From: Microbacterium sp. AZCO
Lineage (GTDB): Bacteria > Actinomycetota > Actinomycetes > Actinomycetales > Microbacteriaceae
DNA: 64,000 nucleotides
Direction: 5' to 3'
Assembly: GCF_039614715.1 (NCBI RefSeq)
Contig: NZ_CP154857.1
Span: forward strand, 3,038,001-3,102,000
Positions 42,239-50,939 of this stretch are shown here, in pieces. The notes under the pieces were generated by a model that was given only the letters and a program-made list of their open reading frames with translations, was not told the DNA's origin and ran no database searches. Every line of letters starts with the position of its first letter. Positions within the stretch are counted from its first letter, which is position 1. Position numbers and translations under genes: made by a program.

Positions 42239-44917
42239 TCAGACGGAGACGGTCTCCGGCTGGGCGAGTGCGGGCGCCGTGACGAGGAGGCGGTGGGTGC
42301 CGTGGCCGAGCTCGGCGGGCGCGGGCGCGCCGTCGACGGTCACGGTCGAGGCATCCGTGACGGGAAGATCCAGCTCCGCGACGGCGCCGAACGGCACCTC
42401 GAGGGTGGCCGAGAACTCCTCGCCCTCGACGCGCCAGTCGATCGCGAGCCGGCCGAGCGGCGTGTCGATCGACGCGGCGGCATGGTCGAGGGATGCCGCA
42501 GGCCGCGGCGCGACGCGCACGCGCCGGTATCCGGGGGCGGCGGGCGCGAGACCTGCGACCGTGCGGTAGACCCAGTCGATCATCGCGCCGTAGGCGTAGT
42601 GGTTGAAGGACAGCATGCTGCCCTCCTCGCGGTCGGCTTCCTCGCTCGGCAGTGCGTCCATCGCACCGGAGTGGATGCTGCCGTCGGGGAGGATCGCGTC
42701 CCAGCGCTCCCACACCGTCGTCGCGCCGCGGTCGACCTGGTAGAGCCACGACGGCGCCTCGCGGCGCAGCACCATGAGGTAGGCCTCGTCGAGGTGCCCC
42801 GAGTTCGACAGCGCGAAGAGCACGAGCGGCGTGCCGAGGAAGCCCGTCGCGATGCGGCCGTTCTCCTGCCGGACGCTCGCCGCGAGGCCGTCGGCGATCT
42901 CCTCCCGCCGGCCCTCGGGAGCGAGCCCGAACTCGAGCGCGAGCGCGGCTCCGGTCTGGGTCGTGATCGCCTCCTCGCCCCAGCGCGCGAACGTGGCCTC
43001 CGCGACGCGGGCGGCGAGCGCGTCGTACTCGTCGGCCCGGGCCCGGTCGCCGACGATCCGCTCCGCCTCGGCGAGGAGGCGGGCGGAGCGCACGTAGAAG
43101 GCGTTCGCGACGTAGTCGCTCGACACCTTCGCCTCCCACGGCCGGTCGGCGGGCGCATCGGGGTCGAGCCAATCGCCGTACTGGAACGGCTCCGTCGGCA
43201 GCACGACGTCGTCGCCCGCGCGGCGGCGCAGGTGCTCGACCCAGCGGCGCATGCTGTCCAGCTGACGCGCGAGCACCTCGGTCGAGCCGTACGACTCGTA
43301 CACGGCGAGCGGCACGATCGTGGCGGCATCCGCCCATCCCGCCCGGCCCATGTTCTCGGTCGGGACGCCGCCCATGAGCATGTCCTGCCGGCGGATGATG
43401 TCGGGCACGACGGAGGCGACGCCGCCCTCGTCGGTCTGGTCGATCTCGAGGTCGCGCAGCCACGAGACCCAGAAGGCCTCCGAGTCGACCAGGGTCGCCG
43501 CCGTCGCGGCGAAGGCCTGCGCGTCGCCCGTCCAGCCGAGGCGCTCGTCGCGCTGCGGGCAGTCGGTCGGCACCGAGACGAAGTTGTCCCGCTGCGACCA
43601 GAAGACGTTCGAATGGAAGCGGTCGAGCGCATCGTGCGAGGAGCTGAAGGTGCTGCGCACAGGGAGGTCGCTCGAGATGGCGACCGCGACCGCCGATACG
43701 ACGTCGGCGCCCTCCACGTCGGCGTAGCGGAACCCGTGGAACGTGAACGCGGGCTCGAGCGTGTGCTCGCCGTCGCGGTCCAGCGTGTAGGCGTCGGTCG
43801 CCTTCGCCGAGCGCAGCGCCTTGACGTGCAGGTCGCCGGAGGGCTCGAGCACCTCGGCGTGCCGGACGGTGACGACGTCGCCCGCGCGGCCGCGGACGAC
43901 GAGGCGCACCCAGCCCGAGATGTTCTGGCCCGAATCCAGCTGCGTCCGGCCCTCGTGCCTCGACGGCGTCATCGGCAGCTCGGCGACGACCCGCACGGGC
44001 GGAGCGGAGCGCGGTGCGAAGAGCGACAGGTCGGCGTCGATCACGTCGACGTCACGCCAGCCCTCGCCCGCGAAGCCGGGCTCGTGCACGGCGAGGTCGT
44101 GGAGCGTCAGGTCGATCGTGGTGCCGTCGTAGAGGCTCGCGGTGCGGATGGCGCCGAAGCCGCCCTGCCACGAGGCATCCGTCACGAGGATCGTCTCACC
44201 GTCCGCCTCGAGCTGAGCGAGAGCCCCGGAGCGGTCGCCGTAGATCTCGGTACGGCGCGCGAAGCCGAAGCTGCCCCGGTACCAGCCGTCGGCGACGGCG
44301 AGCACGACGACGTTCGTCCCCGCGCGGAGGAGCGCAGTGACGTCGAGCGTGTCGACGAGGATGCGGCCCTGATACGACGTCCACCCCGGCGTGAGGTGCG
44401 CATCGGTCGCGCGGACGCCGTTGATCCAGGCGTCGACGAGTCCCAGCGCCGAGAGTCGCAGGCGAGCGGATGCCGGCGGTGCGACCAGCTCGAACTCCCG
44501 GCGCAGCAGCTGCGCGGGCCCGTCGATCTCGCTCGGGATGCCGATGACCGACGCCTCGAGATCCGCGCCCTCGACGCCGGCCTCGACGACGAGGGGCTCG
44601 CTCCACCCGGTCCATCCCGCGGGCGTCGCGACGCGGACCGCGAAGACCCGCCGCTCCCGCGAGGCGAGGTCGACGCCGGCCGGCACACCGGTCAGCCGGT
44701 CGGATGCGACGGGGTCGAGCTCTTCGAGGGAGGCATCCTCGTGTCCCGTCGCGAACTGGTAGCCGATCGGGCTCGCGCCGGGATCGTCGCTCTCCGCCCT
44801 CCAGCTCAGCCGCAGCCCGGTGCGCGGGACGCCCAGAAGGCCGTGCCCGTGCTGAGTGCGCAGGCCGACGACCCGCGTGCGGGAGTCGGATGCCGTGGTG
44901 GAGGGAAGCGCCGTCAT
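42239..44917 (-). CDS. GH78 family alpha-L-rhamnosidase, divergent paralogue
   Basis: An 892-residue cytoplasmic GH78 protein. It keeps VPTDCPQRDERLGWTGDAQAF and RGATTVWERWDAILPDGS but is clearly more distant from the other two, has an insertion with SEEADREEGSMLSFNHY and lacks the helical C-terminal tail. Start at 44917 is preferred over 44962, which would encode promoter-derived residues; AAAGGACAGG lies upstream. It is first in the GH78 operon and directly faces the sugar ABC transporter operon. Distinct linkage or aglycone preference from the other two GH78 enzymes is likely (inference). Confidence 0.93.
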   Translation of the reverse strand: MTALPSTTASDSRTRVVGLRTQHGHGLLGVPRTGLRLSWRAESDDPGASPIGYQFATGHEDASLEELDPVASDRLTGVPAGVDLASRERRVFAVRVATPAGWTGWSEPLVVEAGVEGADLEASVIGIPSEIDGPAQLLRREFELVAPPASARLRLSALGLVDAWINGVRATDAHLTPGWTSYQGRILVDTLDVTALLRAGTNVVVLAVADGWYRGSFGFARRTEIYGDRSGALAQLEADGETILVTDASWQGGFGAIRTASLYDGTTIDLTLHDLAVHEPGFAGEGWRDVDVIDADLSLFAPRSAPPVRVVAELPMTPSRHEGRTQLDSGQNISGWVRLVVRGRAGDVVTVRHAEVLEPSGDLHVKALRSAKATDAYTLDRDGEHTLEPAFTFHGFRYADVEGADVVSAVAVAISSDLPVRSTFSSSHDALDRFHSNVFWSQRDNFVSVPTDCPQRDERLGWTGDAQAFAATAATLVDSEAFWVSWLRDLEIDQTDEGGVASVVPDIIRRQDMLMGGVPTENMGRAGWADAATIVPLAVYESYGSTEVLARQLDSMRRWVEHLRRRAGDDVVLPTEPFQYGDWLDPDAPADRPWEAKVSSDYVANAFYVRSARLLAEAERIVGDRARADEYDALAARVAEATFARWGEEAITTQTGAALALEFGLAPEGRREEIADGLAASVRQENGRIATGFLGTPLVLFALSNSGHLDEAYLMVLRREAPSWLYQVDRGATTVWERWDAILPDGSIHSGAMDALPSEEADREEGSMLSFNHYAYGAMIDWVYRTVAGLAPAAPGYRRVRVAPRPAASLDHAAASIDTPLGRLAIDWRVEGEEFSATLEVPFGAVAELDLPVTDASTVTVDGAPAPAELGHGTHRLLVTAPALAQPETVSV

Positions 44918-44967
44918 GAGAGTTGCCTGTCCTTTCGAGCGGAGCGTCCTCGCTCCGCGCACGTCAA

Positions 44968-44996
44968 TCGTGAAACGATTCAGGGTCCAGTGTCAA
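44968..44996 (-). promoter_or_regulatory. GH78 operon promoter with rhamnose-type operator
   Basis: Leftward TTGACA (44996-44991) is a perfect -35; 17 bases on, the -10 zone overlaps TGAAACGATTCA (44971-44982), a CG-centred palindrome matching at 5 of 6 positions per arm. The same 12 bases occur upstream of rhaM at 49328-49339. A repressor here would mask the -10. Confidence 0.75.
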
Positions 44997-45046
44997 CCGT
45001 TCCACGCCGCGTTACCGATTTGTGACACATCGAGTTGGTAGATCGG

Positions 45047-45107
45047 TTGACGAACGGCACGGAAGCGACGTACCGTACGAACGTTGAATGGTTTCAAACC
45101 TTCAACG
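45047..45107 (+). promoter_or_regulatory. sugar ABC operon promoter with operator at the transcription start
   Basis: TTGACG (45047-45052), 18 bases, TACCGT (45071-45076). The predicted start (about 45083) falls in CGTTGAA..TTCAACG (45082-45107), which encloses TGAATGGTTTCA (45085-45096), a TGAA-N4-TTCA site with the same arms as the rhamnose-type operator. The rest of this 250-base divergent region (44918-45167) has no other recognisable element. Confidence 0.7.
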
Positions 45108-45167
45108 CAGCAAGGGATTCCGGCAGCGTGGGCGGATGGACCGCTCGGCTTTACAAGGAGGTAAAGG

Positions 45168-46496
45168 ATGATGAGTTCTTCTTCCCGGAGACTGCTCACG
45201 ATCACGGCAGGAGCCATCGTGCTCGCCGTGCCACTGGCCGCGTGCAGCGGCGGTGGCGGTGGATCGAGCTCCGGCGGCAAGACCGAGATCTCGTATCTGA
45301 CGCAGAGCGACGACGCCAACACGTCACAGGCGAAGGCGCTCATCGCGGCCTTCGAGAAGGCCAACCCCGACATCTCGGTCAAGCTCGAGACGCAGCCCGG
45401 CGGCACCGAGGGCGACAACCTCATGAAGACGAAGCTCTCGACGGACTCGATGAACGACGTCTTCCACTACAACTCGGGCTCCCTCATGCAGGCGCTCAAC
45501 CCCGACCAGACGCTCGTGAACCTGAGCGATGAGGACTGGGTCAAGAGCCTGACCGACGACTTCAAGCAGGTCGTCTCGACCGACAACGGGCTCTACGGCG
45601 CTCCGTGGGGCACCTCGTTCGCCGGCGCCGTCCTGTACAACAAGAAGGTCTACGAGCAGCTCGGGCTCCAGGTTCCGACGACGTGGGACGAGTTCATCGC
45701 CAACAGCGAGAAGATCAAGTCCGACGGCGGCGGCATCGCCCCGATCCTGCAGTCGTTCGGCGACACGTGGACGAGCCAGCTCTTCGTCCTCGGCGACTTC
45801 GCGAACGTGACCGCCCAGAACCCCGACTGGGCCAAGGAGTACACCGCCAACGACCCGAAGGCGAAGTACGTCGAGGAGCCCGCGTATGAAGGGTTCGCGC
45901 ACGGCGCCGAGGTCTTCGAGAAGGGCCTCCTGAACGAGGACTTCGCCTCGATGACCAACGCGCAGGCGATGGACGCCCTCGCGAACGGCAAGGGTGCGCA
46001 GTACCCGATCCTGTCGGCGAACATCTCCCAGGTGCAGCAGGACAACCCCGACAAGGTGAACGACATCGGCGTGTTCGCTCTGCCCGCCGCCAACGCGGAT
46101 GACACCTCGATCACGATGTGGCAGCCGAACGCGATCTACATCCCCAAGACGACGGAGGGCGACAAGCTCGACGCCGCCAAGAAGTTCGTCGCCTTCGCCA
46201 ACTCGAAGGAAGGCTGCGACGTCCAGAACAAGGGCGGCTCGATCGCCGGTCCGTACGTGACGAGCGAGTGCACGCTGCCCAGCGACGTCCCGGCCCTCGT
46301 GAACGACATCCAGAAGTACTTCGACGACAAGAAGACCGGCTCCGCGCTCGAGTTCCTCTCCCCCATCAAGGGGCCGAACCTCGAGAACATCACCGTGGCG
46401 GTGGGCTCCGGCATCACTCCTCCGAAGGACGGCGCCCAGCAGTACGACGACGACGTCAAGAAGCAGGCCCAGCAGCTCGGGCTCTCGGGCTGGTGA
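45168..46496 (+). CDS. sugar ABC transporter substrate-binding lipoprotein (family 1)
   Basis: A 442-residue MalE-like binding protein. Lipobox LAAC with Cys26 anchors it outside the membrane; a Gly/Ser stretch then leads to the two-lobe domain (ALIAAFEKANPDISVKLETQPGG, GLYGAPWGTSFAGAVLYNKKVYEQLGL). AAGGAGGT at 45155-45162 is the strongest ribosome site in the window; the second ATG at 45171 has the better 8-base spacing, so the first codon is uncertain. The promoter carries rhamnose-type operator sequences and the divergent operon encodes two rhamnosidases, so a rhamnoside or rhamno-oligosaccharide is the likely ligand. Confidence 0.93.
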   Translation: MMSSSSRRLLTITAGAIVLAVPLAACSGGGGGSSSGGKTEISYLTQSDDANTSQAKALIAAFEKANPDISVKLETQPGGTEGDNLMKTKLSTDSMNDVFHYNSGSLMQALNPDQTLVNLSDEDWVKSLTDDFKQVVSTDNGLYGAPWGTSFAGAVLYNKKVYEQLGLQVPTTWDEFIANSEKIKSDGGGIAPILQSFGDTWTSQLFVLGDFANVTAQNPDWAKEYTANDPKAKYVEEPAYEGFAHGAEVFEKGLLNEDFASMTNAQAMDALANGKGAQYPILSANISQVQQDNPDKVNDIGVFALPAANADDTSITMWQPNAIYIPKTTEGDKLDAAKKFVAFANSKEGCDVQNKGGSIAGPYVTSECTLPSDVPALVNDIQKYFDDKKTGSALEFLSPIKGPNLENITVAVGSGITPPKDGAQQYDDDVKKQAQQLGLSGW

Positions 46497-46529
46497 GCCC
46501 GCGCCGGATCTGCTGAACTCACCATCATC

Positions 46530-46558
46530 GGGGCCGGCGGCGAACCGCCGCCGGCCCC
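46530..46558 (+). terminator. intercistronic hairpin after the binding-protein gene
   Basis: A perfect 13-bp stem GGGGCCGGCGGCG/CGCCGCCGGCCCC with a 3-base loop between binding protein and permease genes, mirroring the one at 24627-24663. Confidence 0.8.
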
Positions 46559-46577
46559 CGCTCGAAGAGGAGTGATC

Positions 46578-47510
46578 ATGACGACCGCCGTCGCACAGAC
46601 CGGAGCGGCACCGCCCGCGGCCGGAACGCCGAAGACAGGCAAGAAGCGGAAGGGCATCAAGAGCCCGTATCCAAGCTGGTTCTACATCCCCGCAGGGGTG
46701 CTTTTCCTCATCTTCTTCGCGATCCCGACGTTCTCGTCGTTCTATTTCTCACTGACGCGCTGGACGCTGTTCAACGTCCAGTTCATCGGCTTCGACAACT
46801 TCGTGCAGTTCTTCCAGGAGCCGCAGCTCGTCCAGGCCTTCATCAACACCTTCATCTACGGCTTCGTTACGTCGGCCGCGAAGGTCGTCCTCGGCCTCGC
46901 CCTCGCCCTGCTGCTCACGGGCCCGATCCTCGGACGCGGCTACCTGCGCGCCGTGATCTTCTTCCCCGTCCTGGTCTCGACGATCGGCATCGGCTTCACG
47001 TTCAAGGCGCTGCTCGACCCGTTCCACGGCATCGTGAACAACGTCCTCGGCTTCCTGCACCTGCCGCAGCCCGGCTGGTACACCGACCCGAACCTCGCGC
47101 TTCTCACGGTCGCCGCCGTCGACGTCTGGAAGGGCGTCGGCATCGCGACGCTGATCTTCATGGCCGGCATCGTCGCCATCCCCGCGGAGTACTTCGAGGC
47201 CGCCCGCATGGACGGCGCGGGCGCATGGTCGGTCTTCCGAAACATCACGCTGCCGCTCGTGCGCCCCGCGACGGCGACCGTCATCATCCTGTCGCTCATC
47301 GGCGGCCTGCGATCGTTCGACCTCATCTGGGCCATGACCAAGGGCGGCCCCGGCTTCACGAGCGACGTCATCGCGTCGGTGATCTACAAGCAGTACCAGG
47401 CGGGCTTCTTCGGCCTGTCGACCGCCGGCAACGTCATCCTGTTCGTCGTGGTGGCCGCCATCATGGTGCCGGTCTCCATGTTCCTCAACAGAAGGCAGGC
47501 GGAACTGTGA
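46578..47510 (+). CDS. sugar ABC transporter permease (MalF-like)
   Basis: A 310-residue permease with six helices; the N-terminal 30 residues are basic and cytoplasmic, then YPSWFYIPAGVLFLIFFAIPTF begins helix 1. The EAA loop is EYFEAARMDGAGAWSVFRNITLPLV. AGAGGAG lies 5 bases before the ATG at 46578, preferred over the GTG at 46572. The downstream permease starts in its stop codon (GTGA). No ATPase gene follows, so a shared MsiK-type ATPase encoded elsewhere must energise the system. Confidence 0.93.
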   Translation: MTTAVAQTGAAPPAAGTPKTGKKRKGIKSPYPSWFYIPAGVLFLIFFAIPTFSSFYFSLTRWTLFNVQFIGFDNFVQFFQEPQLVQAFINTFIYGFVTSAAKVVLGLALALLLTGPILGRGYLRAVIFFPVLVSTIGIGFTFKALLDPFHGIVNNVLGFLHLPQPGWYTDPNLALLTVAAVDVWKGVGIATLIFMAGIVAIPAEYFEAARMDGAGAWSVFRNITLPLVRPATATVIILSLIGGLRSFDLIWAMTKGGPGFTSDVIASVIYKQYQAGFFGLSTAGNVILFVVVAAIMVPVSMFLNRRQAEL

Positions 47511-48415
47511 CCGTCACCGAAGCTCTCATCACGGCCGACGAGCGCGTCCGCCGCGCCCGCAAGGCCGACCGCCGGCCGATGACCTTCCGCCGCTGGACGC
47601 GCAAGTACCTCGTCGGGATCATCGCGATCATCGTCTCGATCGTGGTCTTCATCGTGCCCTTCACCTTCGTGGTCCTCGAGGCCGCGAAGAACCCCAAGGA
47701 AGCCGGCCTCGTCCAGTTCACCCTCCCCACCGACTGGCAGCTGTGGCAGAACTTCGTCACCGTCGCGACGGCCGACGATTACCGGCTCGTCTGGGCGTTC
47801 TTCAACAGCCTGATCCTCACGACCGTGAGCGTCGCCATCATGGTCGTCTTCGCCGCGATGGTCGGCTACGTGCTGCAGCGCAAGCCCAGCAAGTGGAACG
47901 GCGTCATCAACTTCTTCGTGCTCGCCGCGCTCATCGTGCCGCCGGCGGTCGTGCCGACGATCTGGGTGCTGCAGGGCGTGGGACTGTTCAAGACGCTCCC
48001 CGGCCTGATCCTCGTCGAGGCGACGTTCGGCCTCGCCTTCTGCATCCTGCTCTTCCGGGCATTCGTGGCGACCATCCCGAAGGAGCTCGACGAGGCCGCG
48101 ATCATCGACGGCGCGGGGCCCATCCGCCTCTTCTTCGGGGTGGTCCTGCCGCTGCTGCGTCCCGTGATCGTCACCGTGATCGTCGTGCAGGCCGTCAACG
48201 TGTTCAACAACTTCCAGAACCCGCTGTACTTCCTGCCGGGGAGCAACACGCCCACCGTCCAGCTCGGTCTCTACAACTACCAGAGCCAGTCCGTCAGCCA
48301 GTTCAACCTGCTGTTCATGTACGTGCTGCTCGTCACGATCCCCCCGCTGATCATGTACATCATCTTCAACCGGCAGATCGTCGCGGGCATGACGAGCGGC
48401 GCCATCAAGGGCTGA
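47507..48415 (+). CDS. sugar ABC transporter permease (MalG-like)
   Basis: A 302-residue permease. Helix 1 is YLVGIIAIIVSIVVFIVPFTFVV, and the EAA loop is KELDEAAIIDGAGPIRLFFGVVLPLL. The GTG start overlaps the stop of the first permease. The C-terminus FNRQIVAGMTSGAIKG is characteristic of MalG-like proteins. It is the last gene of the three-gene importer operon; the next gene converges on it with only 10 bases between and no recognisable terminator. Confidence 0.94.
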   Translation: MTVTEALITADERVRRARKADRRPMTFRRWTRKYLVGIIAIIVSIVVFIVPFTFVVLEAAKNPKEAGLVQFTLPTDWQLWQNFVTVATADDYRLVWAFFNSLILTTVSVAIMVVFAAMVGYVLQRKPSKWNGVINFFVLAALIVPPAVVPTIWVLQGVGLFKTLPGLILVEATFGLAFCILLFRAFVATIPKELDEAAIIDGAGPIRLFFGVVLPLLRPVIVTVIVVQAVNVFNNFQNPLYFLPGSNTPTVQLGLYNYQSQSVSQFNLLFMYVLLVTIPPLIMYIIFNRQIVAGMTSGAIKG

Positions 48416-48425
48416 CGTGCAGCGG

Positions 48426-49208
48426 TCACCAGAACTCCGCGGGCACCGTCCCGCGGAGCCATGCGAGCTCGTTGTCGCGGATGAAGGTCGACAGCGCTTC
48501 GTCCGGGGCGAGCGGTGCGGGGAGCAGCTCCTCGAGGAGCCGCAGCAGCACCTCGGCGTCCTCGAGGCGCGGGTCGGAGACCACTCGGTCCCACGCCTCG
48601 AGGAAGCCGCGCGGCGTGTCGACGGTGCGCACGAGGGCCGAGATGTACTTCGGGCCGGGCATCAGCACATGGGATGCCGCGAGCGCGGCGCGCGCGGCCG
48701 CGAGCGCGAGATGCAGCCCGGCGTGCCGGCGCAGGAACTCGTCGCCCCGCTCGACGGCCTGGCGCAGGAAGTAGCCGCCGTAGAGCCTGGCCTGGGCGAC
48801 GTGCGACCGCACCCGCTCGTCCCACGCGCCGGCGGGGAGCTCGACGATGCGGCGAATGGTCTCGTCGAGTCCGGGCACGGCGCTCCAGGCGATGCGCGCG
48901 CCGAGGAAGGACGCGCGCGTCGGGTCGTCGGCGCTCTCGATGGCGCGTGCGAGGTAGGCGGGGCTCGCGAGCTTCACGTCGATGTACGAGCCGGGGTAGT
49001 CGAGGCCCCATCGATCGACCCACGCGAAGCGTCCGGCCGCGGTCTCGGCGTCGAAGCGCTCCTCGTCGACGACGTAGTAGACGTCGACGTCCGACCCCTC
49101 CCGCTCCCGCCCCTGAGCGACCGACCCGACGAGGATCACCGCGAGCGCGCCGTCCTCTGCTCGCACGGCGTCGACGTACGCGGCGAGCGCGTCCTCCTGG
49201 TGCTGCAC
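48426..49208 (-). CDS. nucleotidyltransferase-fold protein of unknown role
   Basis: A 260-residue protein with the polymerase-beta nucleotidyltransferase signature LVGSVAQGREREGSDVDVYYV: GS at 28-29 and the metal-binding Asp40-x-Asp42. The remainder is helical (HVAQARLYGGYFLRQAVERGDEF), resembling uncharacterised DUF4037/kanamycin-nucleotidyltransferase-like proteins. GAAGGAG lies 5 bases before the GTG at 49208. It sits between the rhamnoside importer and the rhamnose operon, on the opposite strand, with no evident link to sugar use. Substrate is unknown; an antibiotic-modifying role cannot be supported. Confidence 0.8.
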   Translation of the reverse strand: MQHQEDALAAYVDAVRAEDGALAVILVGSVAQGREREGSDVDVYYVVDEERFDAETAAGRFAWVDRWGLDYPGSYIDVKLASPAYLARAIESADDPTRASFLGARIAWSAVPGLDETIRRIVELPAGAWDERVRSHVAQARLYGGYFLRQAVERGDEFLRRHAGLHLALAAARAALAASHVLMPGPKYISALVRTVDTPRGFLEAWDRVVSDPRLEDAEVLLRLLEELLPAPLAPDEALSTFIRDNELAWLRGTVPAEFW

Positions 49209-49327
49209 GGCTGCTCCTTCGCATCGGACCGGTCCGCCCCACGCTATCGATCGAGGGCGCGCGTCTCGTCGAGGACGTCCTGGCAAGCGCGTTCCGGGTT
49301 GCGCGCCAGCCCGGCATCCCTTATCGT

Positions 49328-49343
49328 TGAAACGATTCATAAT
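49328..49343 (+). promoter_or_regulatory. rhamnose operon operator and -10 box
   Basis: TGAAACGATTCA (49328-49339) is identical to the site at 44971-44982; CATAAT (49338-49343), a good -10, overlaps its right end. Transcription would start near 49350, giving a leader of about 29 bases with GGAAGGA ahead of rhaM. No clear -35 was found. Confidence 0.75.
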
Positions 49344-49378
49344 CTTCACGGGACCGACGCGCGGAAGGACGACCCTCG

Positions 49379-49771
49379 ATGACGAGCACCGCCCCCACCC
49401 GGGTCTGCTTCCAGCTGCAGATCCGGCCCGAGCTCCTCGACGAGTACGTCGCTCGCCACACGCCTGTATGGCCCGAGATGCTCGCCGAGATCGCCGCCTC
49501 CGGGCGGCGCAACTACTCCCTGTTCCTCGGCGAGGGCGGCCGGCTGATCGGCTACTACGAGACCGACGACGACGCGGCCGCGCAGGCCTACCTCGCTGCA
49601 TCCCCCGTCGCCGCCCGCTGGGAGGCCGAGATGGCCCGCTTCTTCCTCGGCCTGGACGGCCGCCCCGATCAGGCCGCGACACCCCTCGCCGAGATCTTCA
49701 ACCTGCACGACCAGCTCGCCAGCGCCGGCGAGGCATCCCACCCCCTCAACGAAGAAAGCGACGCATCGTGA
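49379..49771 (+). CDS. rhaM: L-rhamnose mutarotase
   Basis: A 130-residue ferredoxin-like dimeric protein that interconverts alpha and beta L-rhamnose. It has the family features FQLQIRPELLDEYVARHTPVWPEML (with the conserved His and Trp), NYSLFL and YYETDD. First gene of the rhamnose operon, under the CG-centred operator, with GGAAGGA upstream. The last 25 residues (GEASHPLNEESDAS) are an extension of no clear role. The GTG of rhaI overlaps its stop. It feeds the correct anomer to the isomerase. Confidence 0.94.
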   Translation: MTSTAPTRVCFQLQIRPELLDEYVARHTPVWPEMLAEIAASGRRNYSLFLGEGGRLIGYYETDDDAAAQAYLAASPVAARWEAEMARFFLGLDGRPDQAATPLAEIFNLHDQLASAGEASHPLNEESDAS

Positions 49772-50934
49772 GCATCCTCTCCTCAGAAGTCCTGTCCGAA
49801 CTCGAGCTGCAGGGCATCGAGCTGCCGTCCTGGGCCTTCGGCAACTCCGGCACGCGCTTCCGCGTGTTCGCCACGGCCGGCACGCCGCGCGACCCCTACG
49901 AGAAGATCGCGGATGCCGCGAAGGTCAACGAGTTCACCCGGCTCGCGCCGAGCGTCGCCCTGCACATCCCGTGGGACAAGGTCGATGACTACGCCGACCT
50001 GCGCCGCCACGCGGAAGACCTCGGCGTCGCCCTCGGCACGATCAACTCCAACACGTTCCAGGACGAGGACTACAAGTTCGGCGCCCTCACGCACCACGAC
50101 GACCGCATCCGCCGCAAGGCCATCGACCACCACCTCGAGTGCATCGACATCATGGATGCCACGGGCTCGCGCGACCTCAAGATCTGGCTCGCCGAGGGCT
50201 CCAACTACCCCGGCCAGGGCGACATGCGCGCACGCCAGGACCGCCTCCAGGACTCGCTGCAGACGATCTACGCGCGCCTCGGCGAGGAGCAGCGCCTCGT
50301 GCTCGAGTACAAGTTCTTCGAGCCGGCGTTCTACCACACCGACGTCCCGGACTGGGGAACGTCCTACGCGCAGGTCGCCGCCCTCGGCGACAAGGCGATG
50401 GTGTGCCTCGACACCGGCCACCACGCGCCCGGCACCAACATCGAGTTCATCGTCATGCAGCTCCTGCGTCTGGGGAAGCTCGGCTCGTTCGACTTCAACT
50501 CGCGCTTCTACGCCGACGACGACCTCATCGTGGGCTCGGCCGATCCGTTCCAGCTGTTCCGCATCATCTTCGAGGTCGTGCGCGGCGGGGGCCTCAACAA
50601 CCCCGACGTGGCCTTCATGCTCGACCAGTGCCACAACATCGAGGACAAGATCCCCGGCCAGATCCGCTCGGTGCTCAACGTCCAGGAGATGACGGCGCGC
50701 GCCCTCCTCGTCGACCGCGAGGCCCTCGCCGCGGCGCAGCAGGCCAACGATGTGCTCGCGGCGAACGCCGTGTTCATGGACGCCTTCTACACCGACGTGC
50801 GCCCGGCGCTCGCCGAGTGGCGCGAGTCGCGGGGCCTGGCCGCCGACCCGATGGCCGCCTACGCCGCCTCCGGCTACCAGCAGCAGATCGCCGCCGACCG
50901 CGTGGGCGGCGTCCAGGCGGGCTGGGGCGCGTAA
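49768..50934 (+). CDS. rhaI: L-rhamnose isomerase
   Basis: A 388-residue TIM-barrel isomerase converting L-rhamnose to L-rhamnulose in the cytoplasm. It belongs to the RhaI type (Gram-positive/Pseudomonas), with NSNTFQDEDYKFGALTH, KIWLAEGSNYPGQGD, LEYKFFEPAFYHTD and CLDTGHHAPGTNIEFI carrying the His, Glu and Asp metal ligands of this family. GTG start overlaps the rhaM stop (GTGA), so the two are translationally coupled. The hydrolase gene follows after 5 bases. Confidence 0.95.
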   Translation: MSILSSEVLSELELQGIELPSWAFGNSGTRFRVFATAGTPRDPYEKIADAAKVNEFTRLAPSVALHIPWDKVDDYADLRRHAEDLGVALGTINSNTFQDEDYKFGALTHHDDRIRRKAIDHHLECIDIMDATGSRDLKIWLAEGSNYPGQGDMRARQDRLQDSLQTIYARLGEEQRLVLEYKFFEPAFYHTDVPDWGTSYAQVAALGDKAMVCLDTGHHAPGTNIEFIVMQLLRLGKLGSFDFNSRFYADDDLIVGSADPFQLFRIIFEVVRGGGLNNPDVAFMLDQCHNIEDKIPGQIRSVLNVQEMTARALLVDREALAAAQQANDVLAANAVFMDAFYTDVRPALAEWRESRGLAADPMAAYAASGYQQQIAADRVGGVQAGWGA

Positions 50935-50939
50935 GCGCG

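Noticed and set aside
48426..49208. Aminoglycoside nucleotidyltransferase
   Set aside because: Only the generic GS..DxD nucleotidyltransferase core is present; nothing supports drug specificity.
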